From positions 1,612,001 through 1,676,000 of the forward strand of contig NHZP01000007.1 in NCBI GenBank assembly GCA_003313425.1: a DNA stretch of 64,000 bases, in the 5' to 3' direction. This stretch comes from Pseudopyrenochaeta lycopersici (Eukaryota; Ascomycota; Dothideomycetes; Pleosporales; Pseudopyrenochaetaceae). Positions within the stretch are counted from its first letter, which is position 1. Each line of letters starts with the position of its first letter. Both the position numbers and the translations under genes were made by a program. Under the pieces are notes generated by a model, which worked only from the letters and a program-made list of their open reading frames with translations, was not told the origin of the DNA and did no database searches. This document shows, in pieces, positions 44,840 through 56,649 of this stretch.

Positions 44840-47037
44840 GATTGTTTCTTGCTATAAGCTGATTGATCTAGGCAATATTAGACGAAGGAATAAGTTTGGC
44901 TCGCTTGACGTCCTCAGGGTCGAGCTAAGAAAGCGGGATGGTTGATATATCAAGAGTTTGAAGGATTGTGATCTACAAGGCAAAGCAAGGACCGGCTTGC
45001 TTCATATACTTGCTGAACGAAAGTATTAACTCTTTGCCACCTTTCATTTCTTCCCAGTTTGGTAGGTAGTAGATGGCGTTCGAGGCCAAAGATACGGGGT
45101 ACCGCAATATGGGTAAAGCGCCGCTGTTCCTTTTCTGGAGAAGCGCCGTAACGAGTAGCAGCCGTGAGCGAAGCTGCATATTGAGTAGCAGGTGCTTCTG
45201 AGAAATTTGATGTGGAGTGATTAGAGAATACGATGCACTGGTGCCCTGCAATAGCCGTTGCAATTGGTATGGCCCTCCACTATCTTGATGTTCCCTGCTG
45301 AGATTGAGACGCTAACTAGAGAACCCCTGCACCAAGCACAACTTGTCACCTTCACTGGTCTCTTTCATACGATTCCATGTCCACATGCTGCGCCCTTCCC
45401 CAAATTTGAATCTTCATGTGGCGTCGGCAGCCGCGTTGTCTGTGTCCTCCGGCCCCTAGGGTAAGGTTGCTACATCGGTAACTTTCTTCCACGCCTTCGG
45501 GGACGTATGGTGGAATTGACGGATAGCAAGCTCGTACATTATATCATGCAGTTCACGGAGATGGATCTCTAGCCATACATGAATGTGTTTACTCCAAACA
45601 TCATTCTAGCCCAACAATAACCCCAATCTGTATCCGGCATCTAACGGCGTCTGTGCAGACGACCCCTTGCAACTAGCCATCACGACTGAACATGGGGAAG
45701 ATGATGTATCTAGCAAGCCTTCCACCCGTGAATCTGCCTCCTATGCTACCACTCTCTTTCTGGTCGTCGTTCCACACCGATCATTTGCTGTCACCTTGTT
45801 TGAAGTGATTATGATTCCATTTGCGCGACTATCACCTCAGGTACCAGCAAACAGGCAATTTGATCCGTGAGTGTGGAAGTTCGATCAGTCTAGATTCCGA
45901 GTTGATATGTCGTGGTTGACATTCGCTGGGTACACCCGGTGAAGTTCGAGCTGGAGAGGCGCGGGCATGAGCGAATGAAGTGATTGCGCGGCATGGATCC
46001 GACGGAACCAAAGCTGGGGAAGGTATGTGAGGGTACAAGTGCACCGGACTATCGGCTGGGTATCCTTGTCACTATGCCGCCTTAGATATGATCTCCATAG
46101 TGGAGTATCTATTTTCGGAATCAGCAACGATGGCCGGATCAGACTTGCGTTTCAATTCTAGCGGAGAGCTGGAAAGTGTGCATAAACGGTCGAGAAACGA
46201 AGGTGCATATTGGAAGATCTACGGCTGGTATTGATTAGAGAAACAGATCCATTCAGATTACGAACAGCAAAGCACTGCAGCCACCCGAAAGCACGACGGC
46301 TATTAACGAGAGAAGGCAGAATCGACACACCCGCAAATGCCTGAGATGAAGTTTCAATCATCCAAACGAGAACATCATGGCCAGACTCATTCCGACCATT
46401 CAGCAGAGAGATTTTGCCAAAACAGAAATAGAAACGACAAACGGGGTCGCCGTGCATTACCATCAGCATTGCTCTCAAACCGAACCTTATTGTCGCGAAT
46501 TGGAGTCAAAAATGGGAAGGTGACGAGGTTGGAAGCTTGTGGAAGCGAGACGATAGATTGAGGTGCGGTGCGGTTAATCTAAATAGACAATGGGAAACGA
46601 ATAAAGGCTTGGCATAACAACGGTCTGGTGACAACCGATCTGTGAAGGCGATAACGCTGAAGCTGACCACAGCTCGTCATGGTCCCAAACTTTTGTACTT
46701 GGATGATGCCGCTAGCATCGGGCCAGACATTGTTCTTTGGGATGCACGTGGTCGCTAAGTGGAGGGCATCTGTATGGAGAAGCTATTTGGTAGCAGACGA
46801 CGAAGGGCAGACGAGATGACGGCTTTGCAGGGTCGGCAAAGGCCTCCAGCCTCTGGTCCATGATCAAGTTTATACGCATAATACCCTGCTGTCCTTGGCT
46901 CATTCAATCTGTGCCAACCGTCTCCGAGGAATTGTGGGGCGTGGGTATGTAGACTTTTCTCACTTGTCGCACTTGATGGTACAGGCTATTGCTATGTGCG
47001 CTCCTGCAGACCTCAACGCCCCAATGTTGTTGTAGAT
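44840..47037. other. Intergenic, no supported gene
   Basis: This 2.2 kb region contains the promoter of the repeat-precursor gene and the 3' side of the DUF866 gene. Open frames of 60-106 codons are scattered on both strands without recognisable content. I looked for UstYa-like HxxHC motifs in the open frames and saw none. Confidence 0.5.
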
Positions 47038-47690
47038 CTATGCTCGCCGGATTTCCCATTGCACGCCTGTGATACTGACCTCTTCGCCAGCCTTTTCGTC
47101 GTAGTCGAACCACTCACCCTCACACAGGTCGATACCAGAGAACTTGGTGCTGGAGTCTGCTCCGGTTGCAAGGAACTCGCCCTATGCGTTCATGATCAGC
47201 ACCGTATGGAAGGCAGTAGGGGCACCCAAGAACGAGCTCACCTCGGCCTTGAACTCGGTGAACTCAAGCCCCCTGCAGTCGAACTCGAGTATGTTCACCA
47301 TCTTGGGCGGATCTGTTTGCTCGTAGGTGGCAGGCGCGGCTTTGATGTTTGCCGAGTGCTCCCTCTGCCAATGTCCATCAGCCCATGCCGGGAAACGGGG
47401 AGCAGGGCAGAGAGACCTTACAGTTCTTGCACTTCCAGACAAAGTTGGCTTCGCCTCTGCTGCCACTCATTTCATTCTGCTCGAAGCGGCTGACCGAGAC
47501 AAAGTTGGGATGGGTTTCTCGGCATGACGTGCACTGCACTTTGAAGGTGTAGTAGAAGGGCGAGTCTGTGGTGTCTTGGGGACGCAGGTCTGTTACCCTG
47601 TATTGCCTGTATTAGCATCTCCAAGTGGCATGAAGAGCCGTGTGTAGCTGACCCATTGAGCTCTGCCTTCAATGCAAGTGCAAGCACCAT
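47038..47690 (-). CDS. DUF866/UPF0587 zinc-binding protein (CZIB/C1orf123 homolog)
   Basis: Four exons (47690-47653, 47597-47417, 47364-47242, 47181-47038) give 161 residues, the family's normal length. The start MVLALALKAELNGVTDLRP is family-typical. Two CxxC pairs, CTSC (in FKVQCTSCRETH) and CKNC (in FVWKCKNCKREH), form the zinc site, and the motifs GSRGEANFVW and MVNILEFDCRGLEF confirm the family. The donor of the second intron is unusual (AAG followed by GTCTCT); a better-looking GTAAGG three bases upstream would destroy the second CxxC. The cellular role of the family is poorly known. It is divergent from the SmF gene with only 227 bp between starts. Confidence 0.9.
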
Positions 47691-47917
47691 GGCGACAGTG
47701 AAGGATAATTTTGTGCTGCGCACTCTGCTGCGCACTCTGCTGCTTGAAGATGATGCGCCTGGAAAGCCCCACCCCTACGCGCTACGGTAAAACATCGGCG
47801 GTACCAGGCGACCTTGCGCCGACTTTCTTGAGCTGCAGGGCTGCTCCAAGCAGCACTTCCTCCTCTGCTGCACCAGAGGAACCGCACAATCCAAAGTCTC
47901 AATACACCATCGCAACC
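47691..47917. promoter_or_regulatory. Divergent promoter of DUF866 and SmF genes
   Basis: A compact 227 bp bidirectional promoter. It contains a short CTGCTGCGCACT direct repeat near 47725-47745. No known factor site was identified. Confidence 0.45.
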
Positions 47918-48323
47918 ATGGCTGTACGATGGCCCCACTCTCTTGTTTTATCCACGTACGCTAACACTTCACAGGCGGTCGCTCCCTTTAATCCTCGACC
48001 TCTGCTCCAGAGCTTGTACGTCGCATACCCTCTCTTCTCCTCTAGCGCCCCTGCCTCGCTACCCTACTGTCCTTACTAACACACCCAGGGTCGACAAAGA
48101 CATTGTCGTGCGTTTAAAATGGGGCGAGACGGAATACAAGGGCAGACTCATCTCAGTCGACCTTTACATGAACATCCAGCTCTCTAACACGGAAGAGTTT
48201 GTCAATGGCGTCAGCTCAGGCACACTCGGGCAGGTGCTAATACGGTGCAACAACGTGCTATGGATCGGTAAGGCCGACGAGGTAGAGCCGAAAGTAACAA
48301 AGGATACGGCTATGAGTGGTTGA
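47918..48323 (+). CDS. SMX3: Small nuclear ribonucleoprotein F (SmF)
   Basis: Three exons, 47918-47923, 47975-48015 and 48089-48323, give 93 residues. The first exon encodes only Met-Ala. The protein reads MAAVAPFNPRPLLQSLVDKD, then the Sm1 motif VVRLKWGETEYKGRLISVD, YMNIQLSNTEEFVNG and the Sm2 motif GQVLIRCNNVLWI. These match SmF, a subunit of the heptameric Sm ring on spliceosomal snRNAs. Two introns in the first 50 codons and a six-base coding exon make the gene easy to mis-annotate; phases agree at both junctions. Confidence 0.94.
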
Positions 48324-48565
48324 GGAAAGCACGAGCGTCGACAAACAATATACCATGCACAGCAGTGTGGGAGAAGCCCGCCACCTGTATAAATCGCACG
48401 ATCCGAATGGCGGAAATTGGAATATGAATATGTGCCCGCGATCTACAGCGTCAGCCATGCGTTCGCTGCACAATCAATTAGATACCACGAAGATACAAGG
48501 TGCGAAGGTCATTTCGGCGACGGCTACAATACGATACCCTGGCCTCGAGACAGGGCTTCAGAATG

Positions 48566-51500
48566 CTAGTCTATCTCCTCCACTATCATTCTCCTCTCTG
48601 TAATCTGTTGCCCATCGAGTTTAGGCGTTACAGTCAGACCCTTCAGGTTGCCTCCCAACCCCAAATCAGGCCCCAATTGTAGCCCCTCATCTCGAAGCCT
48701 ATACAGTCTCTTGATCCTCAGCGTTTCTAGACCCTCCATCACACTCGCAGCGTGTCCTCTTACAAGCCCATCTGTATCTTCATCTCTAATCCACTTGAGT
48801 ACTCCCTCCACTTCCTCCTGCTGCCTCAAGCTCATGGCCACAGCGCTCTTATCCCCATCTTCAATCGCTGCGTCAATACTGCGTAACAGACCCATGATAA
48901 CGAGCACCCCTGCGCGTCGCAACAATATCTTGGCCTGTGATGTCTCCACAGTGAGTATCAGAAGCACCATTTGTAGCGCCGCATCGACTGTGACTTGGCG
49001 GAGCAGGTCCATTCGATTCTCGAATATGGTGGAAAGAACACTCAGTGCAGAAGCCCGTATTCGTACATCCTCCTCAATCCCATTCTCTTCCCATCCTTGC
49101 ACAATTTTCAGCAGCGCATCGCGCTCTGTTTGCTCCTTTGGGTCGTCATCCTCTGGATTTAATAGGTTAGGTATCGGCCCACCCCATGCTGCTTCGCCCT
49201 CATCTTGCACTTCCCGCTCTGCCTTTGCGAGTCGCGCGCGTGTTAACGAAGTCTTGGTGCGTTGACCGCGGCGACTTGCTAAGGATAGACAGGCCTCGGT
49301 AATATGTTTCAGACTTCTGTACTGGAGAACATTGTCGCTACGGAATGTCCAAAACGCATCTTCGAGGGTGATGTTGTTCAACACCTCACCAACACGAAGT
49401 CGGAAGTCCAGGGCCAGTCGAAGCTGTTTTTCTTTATCTTCAGTCTCCATCTCTCCCGCAAGTCTCAAAGACCGTTCATCAATGTCAATGAATGCATCAG
49501 ACAATAGTTGTATCACTGGATTTGGAGCGCGTATCGCCAAGTCGACTAAAGCGGGAATTGCTGCGGTGTAAACGTATGACTCTGGATCAGCAAGCGAGGC
49601 GGATAACAGCATGTGTGTTAATGATGGCACATCGATGACTGGGAATGCAGTAGGGTTTTTGATAATTCCGCGAAGTTTATTCAGTGCCCATGTGCGGTTT
49701 GGAGGCTCTAGAGACGTGAGATCAAGTAGAACGGTCTTCAATGTAACGCGATGCTCAGCAAGTGGATCTAACACAGCGTGCAACCTTGCTGTGGTGGACA
49801 AGGTAGCTTTGATCAAATCGAGGAGATTGATTGCCGAATTGGTAATCAAATCTGAGACTGGTGGTTGCCTTGGTTGCTGCGAAAGGTACGTGAGCGCCGG
49901 AAGTAATGATAGTAGTTTTGCCCTTGTCTCAGGGGTCTGCTTGAAGCTTGCTGATGCAAGCAAAGTGCTCAAGATACTAAGCGCGTAGGATGCTAGGGTT
50001 TCCTCCGCTGTTTCTTCCTCTACGTCTCCTCCTCTTTTCTGTTCGCCTTGTAGATTCCGCAGTATCGTCTGACTTGACGTCTTGGGATTGGCTATCTGCT
50101 TAGTGTGCATTTTCTGTTCATTGACAAAATTCTGTATGAGTTGTGCCATTAGCTCGACAATATGTTGCGGGCTTCGAGCAAAGTTGTTTTTGAACTTCAT
50201 TGCTAAAGCCTCGGAAAGCTTTGCATCTGCTAAAGCGGAAAGGGGTTCGATCTCCAGCCCATCAGTCAAAGGATTTTTGAGATTCTGTGCAGGAGATAAC
50301 CACCTCCGTGTTGCTTGGATAAAGATAGAACCAGCGATGTCATCAGATATCTTTGCTTCGGCCAGTAGGGAAACAAAGAGTTTAACTCGAGAATCAAGAT
50401 TTCCGATCTGTGACAGAATATCACTTATTACCGCCGTGCCATGACGATCTTCGCTTCGTCGACGGATCTCCACGCCGCCCTCGGAACCAGGTCCAAATGT
50501 CCAAGTGGTATCACCATCCCAAAAAATATTAGCGGCTATGCCACCAACCTGTTCTTCATCACAAGCCATTTCGACAAATCGAGCTAGAATAGCTTGTGGG
50601 AGTATACTCCACTCTTTGTTCAGGGATGGCCTCGGTTGTGCATAATTGAGCAAAGCCCAGAGGGGAAGCAGCAGTGGCCCGACAAGTCGTTTGAGAAACC
50701 CAGCATGGGAGTGTGACGAAGCGATAGCTGATAGTCTCATTAAGGCTGACTTGAGTCGCTGTTCCGGTACAATGGTCTGATCATCAATGCTCATTCTGGT
50801 TTTAAGCTCCTTGATGTCTTTGGGATAGATCACTTGCAGAAGTGGGAGGGCAAACAAGACCCACCCGGCAGTTCCCGGCGCGCCTATCGCCTTCTTACTC
50901 AATATACCACCAGCAATAATCTGGCCTGCAGCTCTACTCAACTCCTTGCCCTCATTTCCGTCCAAAAGTTTCAACAACTGAGGAGCAAGTTTGCGGAGCC
51001 ATATGTCTTGACTATATCCATCTGGCGGTAATACTAGCAATCGGGAAGCCTGTGTGACGGCCTCCAATGGGATTGGAATCTGCGACTGTGGATGAGAAGT
51101 GTTTTGAGATACTTGGGAATTTTTCGACATATACGAGAGAGAGAGAAACTCGATGATGTGGCGGACGCCTTGCAGGCGGAGGGGTATCAATGCCAACTCC
51201 ATGGATATGACGGGTTTCAACCACACAGGCAGAGGCTGCTGAAGGAACGTGGTCAGAATTGGGAGAAGTCGGGAGGTCGGTGTCTCCGATATGAGCTTTC
51301 GATAAGTAACTAAATCCTCAGATTGTGTCTCTCGCCGTGATGCAGGTGAAAACGAGAGCTCAGCAAAAGCTGATATAATGTCCGGAAGGATACGCTGTGA
51401 GAGTAGCGGCTGAATACCGCGACCCTGCTGCCTCAATAAGCGTATTAGTGATGAGGCGACTTTTGAGAGCAACTCTGCGTTCCCATTCGCAGGCACAGTA

Positions 51501-51808
51501 ATTGGTGCCGCCAAAACAGGCTTGGGCCGCCGATTGAAAGCGATGCCAGAAGATAGGTGAGGCAGTATCCCAAGCAAGGTGACGAGGTCCAGAAGGCCAT
51601 AAACTATGCCAGCGAGAGATGCATCGTATGGAGCGTCGGATTCCGATGCCAGGTCAGCCGTATTGATGGCTTGGAGGTGCGAAAGAGCATTTGTGACGAC
51701 CTTTTCCGAGTCGGCATCGATAGTAGTGGCGCTATAGATACGGTCTTTCTCTAAAAACGGGCCAAGGAAGTCTGCAGCTGCATCTAATGCTATCTCAATA
51801 GCCCCCAT
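48566..51808 (-). CDS. RTP1: RNA polymerase II assembly factor Rtp1 (TANGO6 family)
   Basis: A single exon of 1080 residues starting MGAIEIALDAAADFLGPFLEK. The whole protein is a helical HEAT/ARM-type solenoid. The Rtp1 C-terminal domains are recognisable: TLKTVLLDLTSLEPPNRTWALNKLR, DPESYVYTAAIPALVDLAI, LRLALDFRLRVGEVLNNIT and ASALSVLSTIFENRMD. Yeast Rtp1 helps assemble and import RNA polymerase II. Its final 60 residues include VRGHAASVMEGLETLRIKRLYRLRDEG. The length matches fungal relatives and no introns interrupt the frame. Confidence 0.88.
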   Translation of the reverse strand: MGAIEIALDAAADFLGPFLEKDRIYSATTIDADSEKVVTNALSHLQAINTADLASESDAPYDASLAGIVYGLLDLVTLLGILPHLSSGIAFNRRPKPVLAAPITVPANGNAELLSKVASSLIRLLRQQGRGIQPLLSQRILPDIISAFAELSFSPASRRETQSEDLVTYRKLISETPTSRLLPILTTFLQQPLPVWLKPVISMELALIPLRLQGVRHIIEFLSLSYMSKNSQVSQNTSHPQSQIPIPLEAVTQASRLLVLPPDGYSQDIWLRKLAPQLLKLLDGNEGKELSRAAGQIIAGGILSKKAIGAPGTAGWVLFALPLLQVIYPKDIKELKTRMSIDDQTIVPEQRLKSALMRLSAIASSHSHAGFLKRLVGPLLLPLWALLNYAQPRPSLNKEWSILPQAILARFVEMACDEEQVGGIAANIFWDGDTTWTFGPGSEGGVEIRRRSEDRHGTAVISDILSQIGNLDSRVKLFVSLLAEAKISDDIAGSIFIQATRRWLSPAQNLKNPLTDGLEIEPLSALADAKLSEALAMKFKNNFARSPQHIVELMAQLIQNFVNEQKMHTKQIANPKTSSQTILRNLQGEQKRGGDVEEETAEETLASYALSILSTLLASASFKQTPETRAKLLSLLPALTYLSQQPRQPPVSDLITNSAINLLDLIKATLSTTARLHAVLDPLAEHRVTLKTVLLDLTSLEPPNRTWALNKLRGIIKNPTAFPVIDVPSLTHMLLSASLADPESYVYTAAIPALVDLAIRAPNPVIQLLSDAFIDIDERSLRLAGEMETEDKEKQLRLALDFRLRVGEVLNNITLEDAFWTFRSDNVLQYRSLKHITEACLSLASRRGQRTKTSLTRARLAKAEREVQDEGEAAWGGPIPNLLNPEDDDPKEQTERDALLKIVQGWEENGIEEDVRIRASALSVLSTIFENRMDLLRQVTVDAALQMVLLILTVETSQAKILLRRAGVLVIMGLLRSIDAAIEDGDKSAVAMSLRQQEEVEGVLKWIRDEDTDGLVRGHAASVMEGLETLRIKRLYRLRDEGLQLGPDLGLGGNLKGLTVTPKLDGQQITERRMIVEEID

Positions 51809-54800
51809 CTTGTCGTAGGCGTCAGCGAAGGTTAAAGAACAAGACCATAGAGTCGTGGCGAGATTGATATATTATCCTGTCACGTGATATCGCGAAGGGT
51901 CCGTGCGTCCAGCAGGACAAAACAAGCAGGAACGCGCCTACAACTCGCTTCCTCCCTTCTCCACAACCAACCCAATATCCATCACCACACGTCGCTTGTC
52001 TTCTTTTGAGGCACTACTACTTCTTTCACCCACACGGACTTGATTCTGCACGGCATACGCGCCCATTGGCAACCTCTGACCACGTCAACAACAGCGGGAT
52101 GGTCGTGCAACGCTCTGCTTCGACACCTTTTCTTCTCTCACTTGTCTACAGACATTCCGCATGCCACTTTCCTCACAGTTACCGATGCCTGTCTTCTTCG
52201 GAATGCGGTTCATCTGCGCCTCACGTACTTGTGCAGTCACCACACACCCGAGCCTCTCAGCACGGTCTCAATGGGTCGTTTGCATGTTGATCTGTACGCC
52301 TTGATGGAAACATTGAGTGTACATGGGGAGGGCAGGCTCGGATCTTAACCCTAATCATGTTCTGGTATTTATCTCGCTTTGAGCAAGATGAACAGCTTCG
52401 CGGTCATGTCGCCGACCTTCCGATTAGCCCCGAATACCTGCCGACTGGTGCTCAGTCAGTCGTCTTGCAGACGGTGTGCAAAAGGAAGGCTCGAGGTACG
52501 GGAGTGAGAGCTCAAATTGAGGTGTCATGTGCCTGTCGGGGCGTTAAAGTTGTCATAAGACACCCACGTCGACACACTCATCCGTGCAACAAACTCTGGT
52601 CATTTTGAATAGCTTCAAGACGAATACTCTGGCACAAAGAGGAGAGCTTCGAAGAGAGATACCGGTCGCCTCGGTTGAGGTCTGACTTCGGGTTCTTTCA
52701 TGCCGCCGGTGCATGAGCCGCTTGTTCGGGAAAGTCGCCGGGGAGTTGCAACGCCAGGTTCCAACAATATCAACGTCCCACTTGACACCTGAGTCCAATG
52801 GATAGGCAGGAGAAGAGCACGGTTTCGATCTATGATCCAGCCTTCCATGCAGACGCACCAACCGGTCTGGCTTAGGCCTACGCGAGATCCACTCGTCGGA
52901 AAGGCAGAAGCCTAGCGAGGTCTCAACGCGTCTCAGGTCGGTGTTGTCGCTCATGGCGAACCGTCACGCTCCGGATCTGAAGTCTTGAAGTTCACTCAGA
53001 GATTTCACTTGGATGCAGTTGTGTGTCGGACATGGTAAGCATCGCTAGTTACCATGCGACTATCGATTCTACCCTGCTTATGGCGCGTGGCGATGAAGCC
53101 TCCCGTGTATCTCTTCTACAAAGGCGCGAGCCTTCATCGGGACTCTAACCTCATTCGCCATGATATCTTCGAGGAGTCTGTGTCATGATTCGCATCAACC
53201 GACACTAGTCACTCACATGTGATATTCGACCAGTCGCGTCAATCGTTAACATGTACATTCAGCGTGCATATGCATTGGCGAGCGTCTACCTTTTCCGATC
53301 GAGCAGTCCCCCTGGCGGTTACGATGGACTATGCGGTTTTTGGGGATGTTCTTTGTCCGCACAAGAAACCCTCTGATACCTGAAATGGACAAGAGAGGAA
53401 TCAAAGACTAGTCTCAGAAAGTCATGCTACTACAATCAGAGAGAAGCATCTCAGTCGGATAAACTGAGATGAACGTTCGGCATGATGTTGCCACGCGATC
53501 GTTATGCTGCCATGACTAGGAGCTGTCAACGGAGTGTCTAAGTCTGCGAAGGCGATGATCTGTCTGGCTGTGTTGAAGAACCACACGTAGTACCGGAGAC
53601 ATGATGACTAGTTTCTTCCGAAGCGCTGCTGCATCCACAAGTCGCATTGCACGAATTTGCCGGCCAGTTCTCTTGGGAAAGGCTGCCTTTCGAGATGACC
53701 AAGCAGGAAGGAGCAGCGATCAACACAGGAATCTCGATGGGACATGAGATGACATAATGAAGCGTCCATTGCGGGAGACCTTGGAAACAGGACCTCTCAA
53801 GTGTGAGGTTTAAGGCTTAGGCCTGTCTGCTGACATTGTCTGCAAGAAGCTGTTTTTGTGCTCTCGTCTTCCATTCGACTCTACTTGTTGACTAACATGC
53901 TGCCCTTCTTTGCACAGTCTTCTTCGCCATACCCGGGGAAGCTATGTTTGATGCATTTCTCAAAGTGTGCCTTGTGTGACGTAGATGGCGTGGAGCTAGG
54001 ATATCGTGGTGATTGGAGTTGGTGGATGGTTCGTATTTACTATCCTTCGGGATAGTCCAGAAATTTTTCATAAGTGTTTTGTTCCTGAGGAGTAAATACT
54101 GCGCTAACTGAGCCCCAGAGACGCCAAATTTGCCGTCAATACGCCTGGCTGCTCGTGTTTGTGCTTGCATCTGCAGCCCACATGTCAGCCTACAGCGACG
54201 CGAGCTCTTGTGCATTCAGCCTAATACAACAATATTGCAAGATGTGTCGTACAAAAATAAGCGAAACACTACGCGATGTTGATATTCTGGGATCTGGTCT
54301 ACGCTCGGCTTCCTGGTTGGCGTCAAATTGCAGGCTTAGCTAGTAGTATGTGCCGATCCAGTCCGGATTGTGTGACTGGGCCAGGGTAAAGAATTAATTG
54401 CAGCTCGCGATACTTGGCGAACACCAAGTGTAAGATATTTTGGAGGTTACAATCTTGGTTCTGGGAAAACAACGTGCGAATACGACCGCTGCCAACATCG
54501 CAATCAGCTGAGCGCGACTAGTTGGGAAGGGATCTGTCGGACACGACTACACCCAATATTGGCGCTGCAGGGGTAAACTATGTTCACAGCTCCCAACTTA
54601 GCGACTGGTGGAAATATGGGTAGACATAAGGTGTTTTCTGGTCGAGGAACTCTGCTGACAGTACAGATGTGGCTATGATCGTCATGTATACTGTCAATTG
54701 TGGACTTGTTTGGGCTTGTTTAGTGATATAGACGGCTTCCGAAGGCCTTTTTGTGCATCAACATTTACCGGGTATCCCGAACCTTTCGTACTGCCTTGGA

Positions 54801-54935
54801 AGCTGTTTTCAAAGTCCCCAAGCCAACGCAGATCGACGTCACTCGCGCAGGCATTGGAGCATGGTGGTATAAAGAAGACCATAGGTCGCTTTGATGCTTC
54901 CACCGGGTCTAAGAGCTCTTTGACCGAGAGACATC
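51809..54935. other. Long intergenic stretch, no supported gene
   Basis: This 3.1 kb region has mid-range GC and no RIP-type AT bias. Plus-strand frames near 52,006-52,608 and a minus-strand frame near 52,553-52,954 are open but unrecognisable. A TATAAA at 54868-54873 belongs to the oxidase gene at its right end. Confidence 0.5.
54868..54873 (+). promoter_or_regulatory. TATA box of the FAD oxidase gene
   Basis: TATAAA lies 63 bp before the ATG at 54936, a normal distance. Confidence 0.55.
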
Positions 54936-56649
54936 ATGCTACGCCTTCACTTCTACATTATTTGCACCATACTGCTACCATATACAGCACGCGCCGACAC
55001 TTGCACTTCTGTCTCGGCTTTGGGTTACATAAATGTGACCTATCCCCTCAGTTTGGCCTACATTGAAGAGCAGACTCAATACTGGTCAACGTCCTGCTCT
55101 GCTCTTCTTCCCTCATGCATAATATTTCCCAAGACTGTAGAAGAGGTCTCGGCCGTTGTTCAGATACTTGTAAACAGTTCTGAGCGCTTCGCTGTCAAGT
55201 CTGGCGGTCACAACCCAAACAACGGATGGAGCAGTGTTGCTGGTGGACCTCTCATTGCAATGGAGCATCTTGATCAGGCTATCTTGGATCGTAACACGGG
55301 AATTGTCGATGTAGGTCCCGGTAATCGGCTAGATGGTATTGCAGCCAAGCTCCAGGGTACGGGATGGACATTTGTCGGTGGACGTATCGGCAACACAGGA
55401 GTCGGCGGTCTAGTTCTCGGGGGTGGACTGAGCTACATGTCGACCCAATATGGTTGGGCTGCGTCATCAGTACAAGAGTTCGAGATTGTGTTCGCCAACG
55501 GCACTATTGGACGTATAAACTCCAGCAACTTTCCGGATATATTCAAGGCTCTCAAAGGTGGTGGTAATAACTTCGGTATCATAACAAATTATCGTCTCCA
55601 AGCACATCCGCAGGGCAACATTTGGGGCGGAAATCTCGTGTTTCTGCGAACGCCTGCAAAAGACAAGAAGCTACTCCAAGCTGTACGCGATTGGACTGAG
55701 TACAATGAGGATGACAAAGCCGCCGTAATAGTCACAGCCGAGCGTGCAAATATCAACATTGTCGACTCATGGATTAGGTAATAAATCCCACGTACAAACT
55801 AAATGCTGTCTCCCAAAAGTCTGAGACATTCAAGACAGCAATAAGTGTTTCCCCCTTTAAGAAGAGCACACTAACTTTAACAGTACGTATACAGACCTTC
55901 TCCCTCCAGTGCCCTTTACAGGGTCGTTCATCATTCCCGAGATATTAAGTGCTCATTCCTCCTTTGAGAACATACACTGATTTTGTACCCTCCTTTAAGT
56001 TTTTCTTTTTTATGATGGTCCGTCACCACCGCCCGGGCTTTTCAAAAACTTCACAGACGTCAACCCGCTGCTAGATACCACCCGTACAAGGACGTACGCC
56101 GACCTAATGGCACTGAGCAACTGGGTCGTTATCAAGGGCTCCGTCGTCGATATTGCGACTGAAACAATACCGCTTCCATCCGATGAAAACCGGGTCAAAG
56201 TCATGGAGGAGCTACATGAACATTGGCGCAACATTTCCGCCGCAACACTCCTGGTACCTGGCATCGTGGCATCCATCGCTTGGCAGCCTTTTCCTAAGAA
56301 AATTGCACAGAAGGCGAAAGCGCTTAGTCCGGATCTCATTGATGCCGACGCCGACGTTGACCGTATCATCATCGAGATGAACTATGCCTTCATACCGCAA
56401 TCAGAATATGAGCGGATGGCAGACACCATGGAGGCTACTTATTCAGGTGTGAAGAATAGGGTCGCGGCTTGGCAGGCAGATGGCACGCTACCTCAGGCGT
56501 ACTTGCCTGTTTTCATGAACTATGGGTTTTATCGCCAGGATTATTTTGGAAGGTTGAGGCCTGAAAGCCGAGCGCTTGCTAGGAGAGTATCTGATCAGAT
56601 TGACCCACAAGGGCTCTTCAGGACACGGACTGGCGGTTGGAAGCCTTGA
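54936..56649 (+). CDS. Secreted BBE-like FAD oxidoreductase, middle uncertain (possibly broken)
   Basis: The 5' part (54936-55777) encodes a signal peptide (MLRLHFYIICTILLPYTARA) and a PCMH FAD-binding domain, with FAVKSGGHNPNNGWSS (the His that can bind FAD covalently), GGRIGNTGVGGLVLGGGLSY and FKALKGGGNNFGIIT. The 3' part (about 56000-56649) continues the substrate domain: FYDGPSPPPGLFKNFTDVN and, at the end, NYGFYRQDYFGRLRPESRALARRVSDQIDP. The two parts are separated by about 220 bp. The obvious donor (GTAATA at 55778) leaves phase 2, but the only nearby acceptor before the 3' frame (AG at 55998-55999) enters in phase 1. A one-base change in the T-run at 56000-56010 would explain it, or the gene is a pseudogene. 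Relatives oxidise sugars or secondary metabolites. Confidence 0.72.

Noticed and set aside
52006..52954. Frames of 77-133 codons downstream of Rtp1
   Set aside because: No conserved motif, no plausible splice pairs, and overlapping frames on opposite strands.
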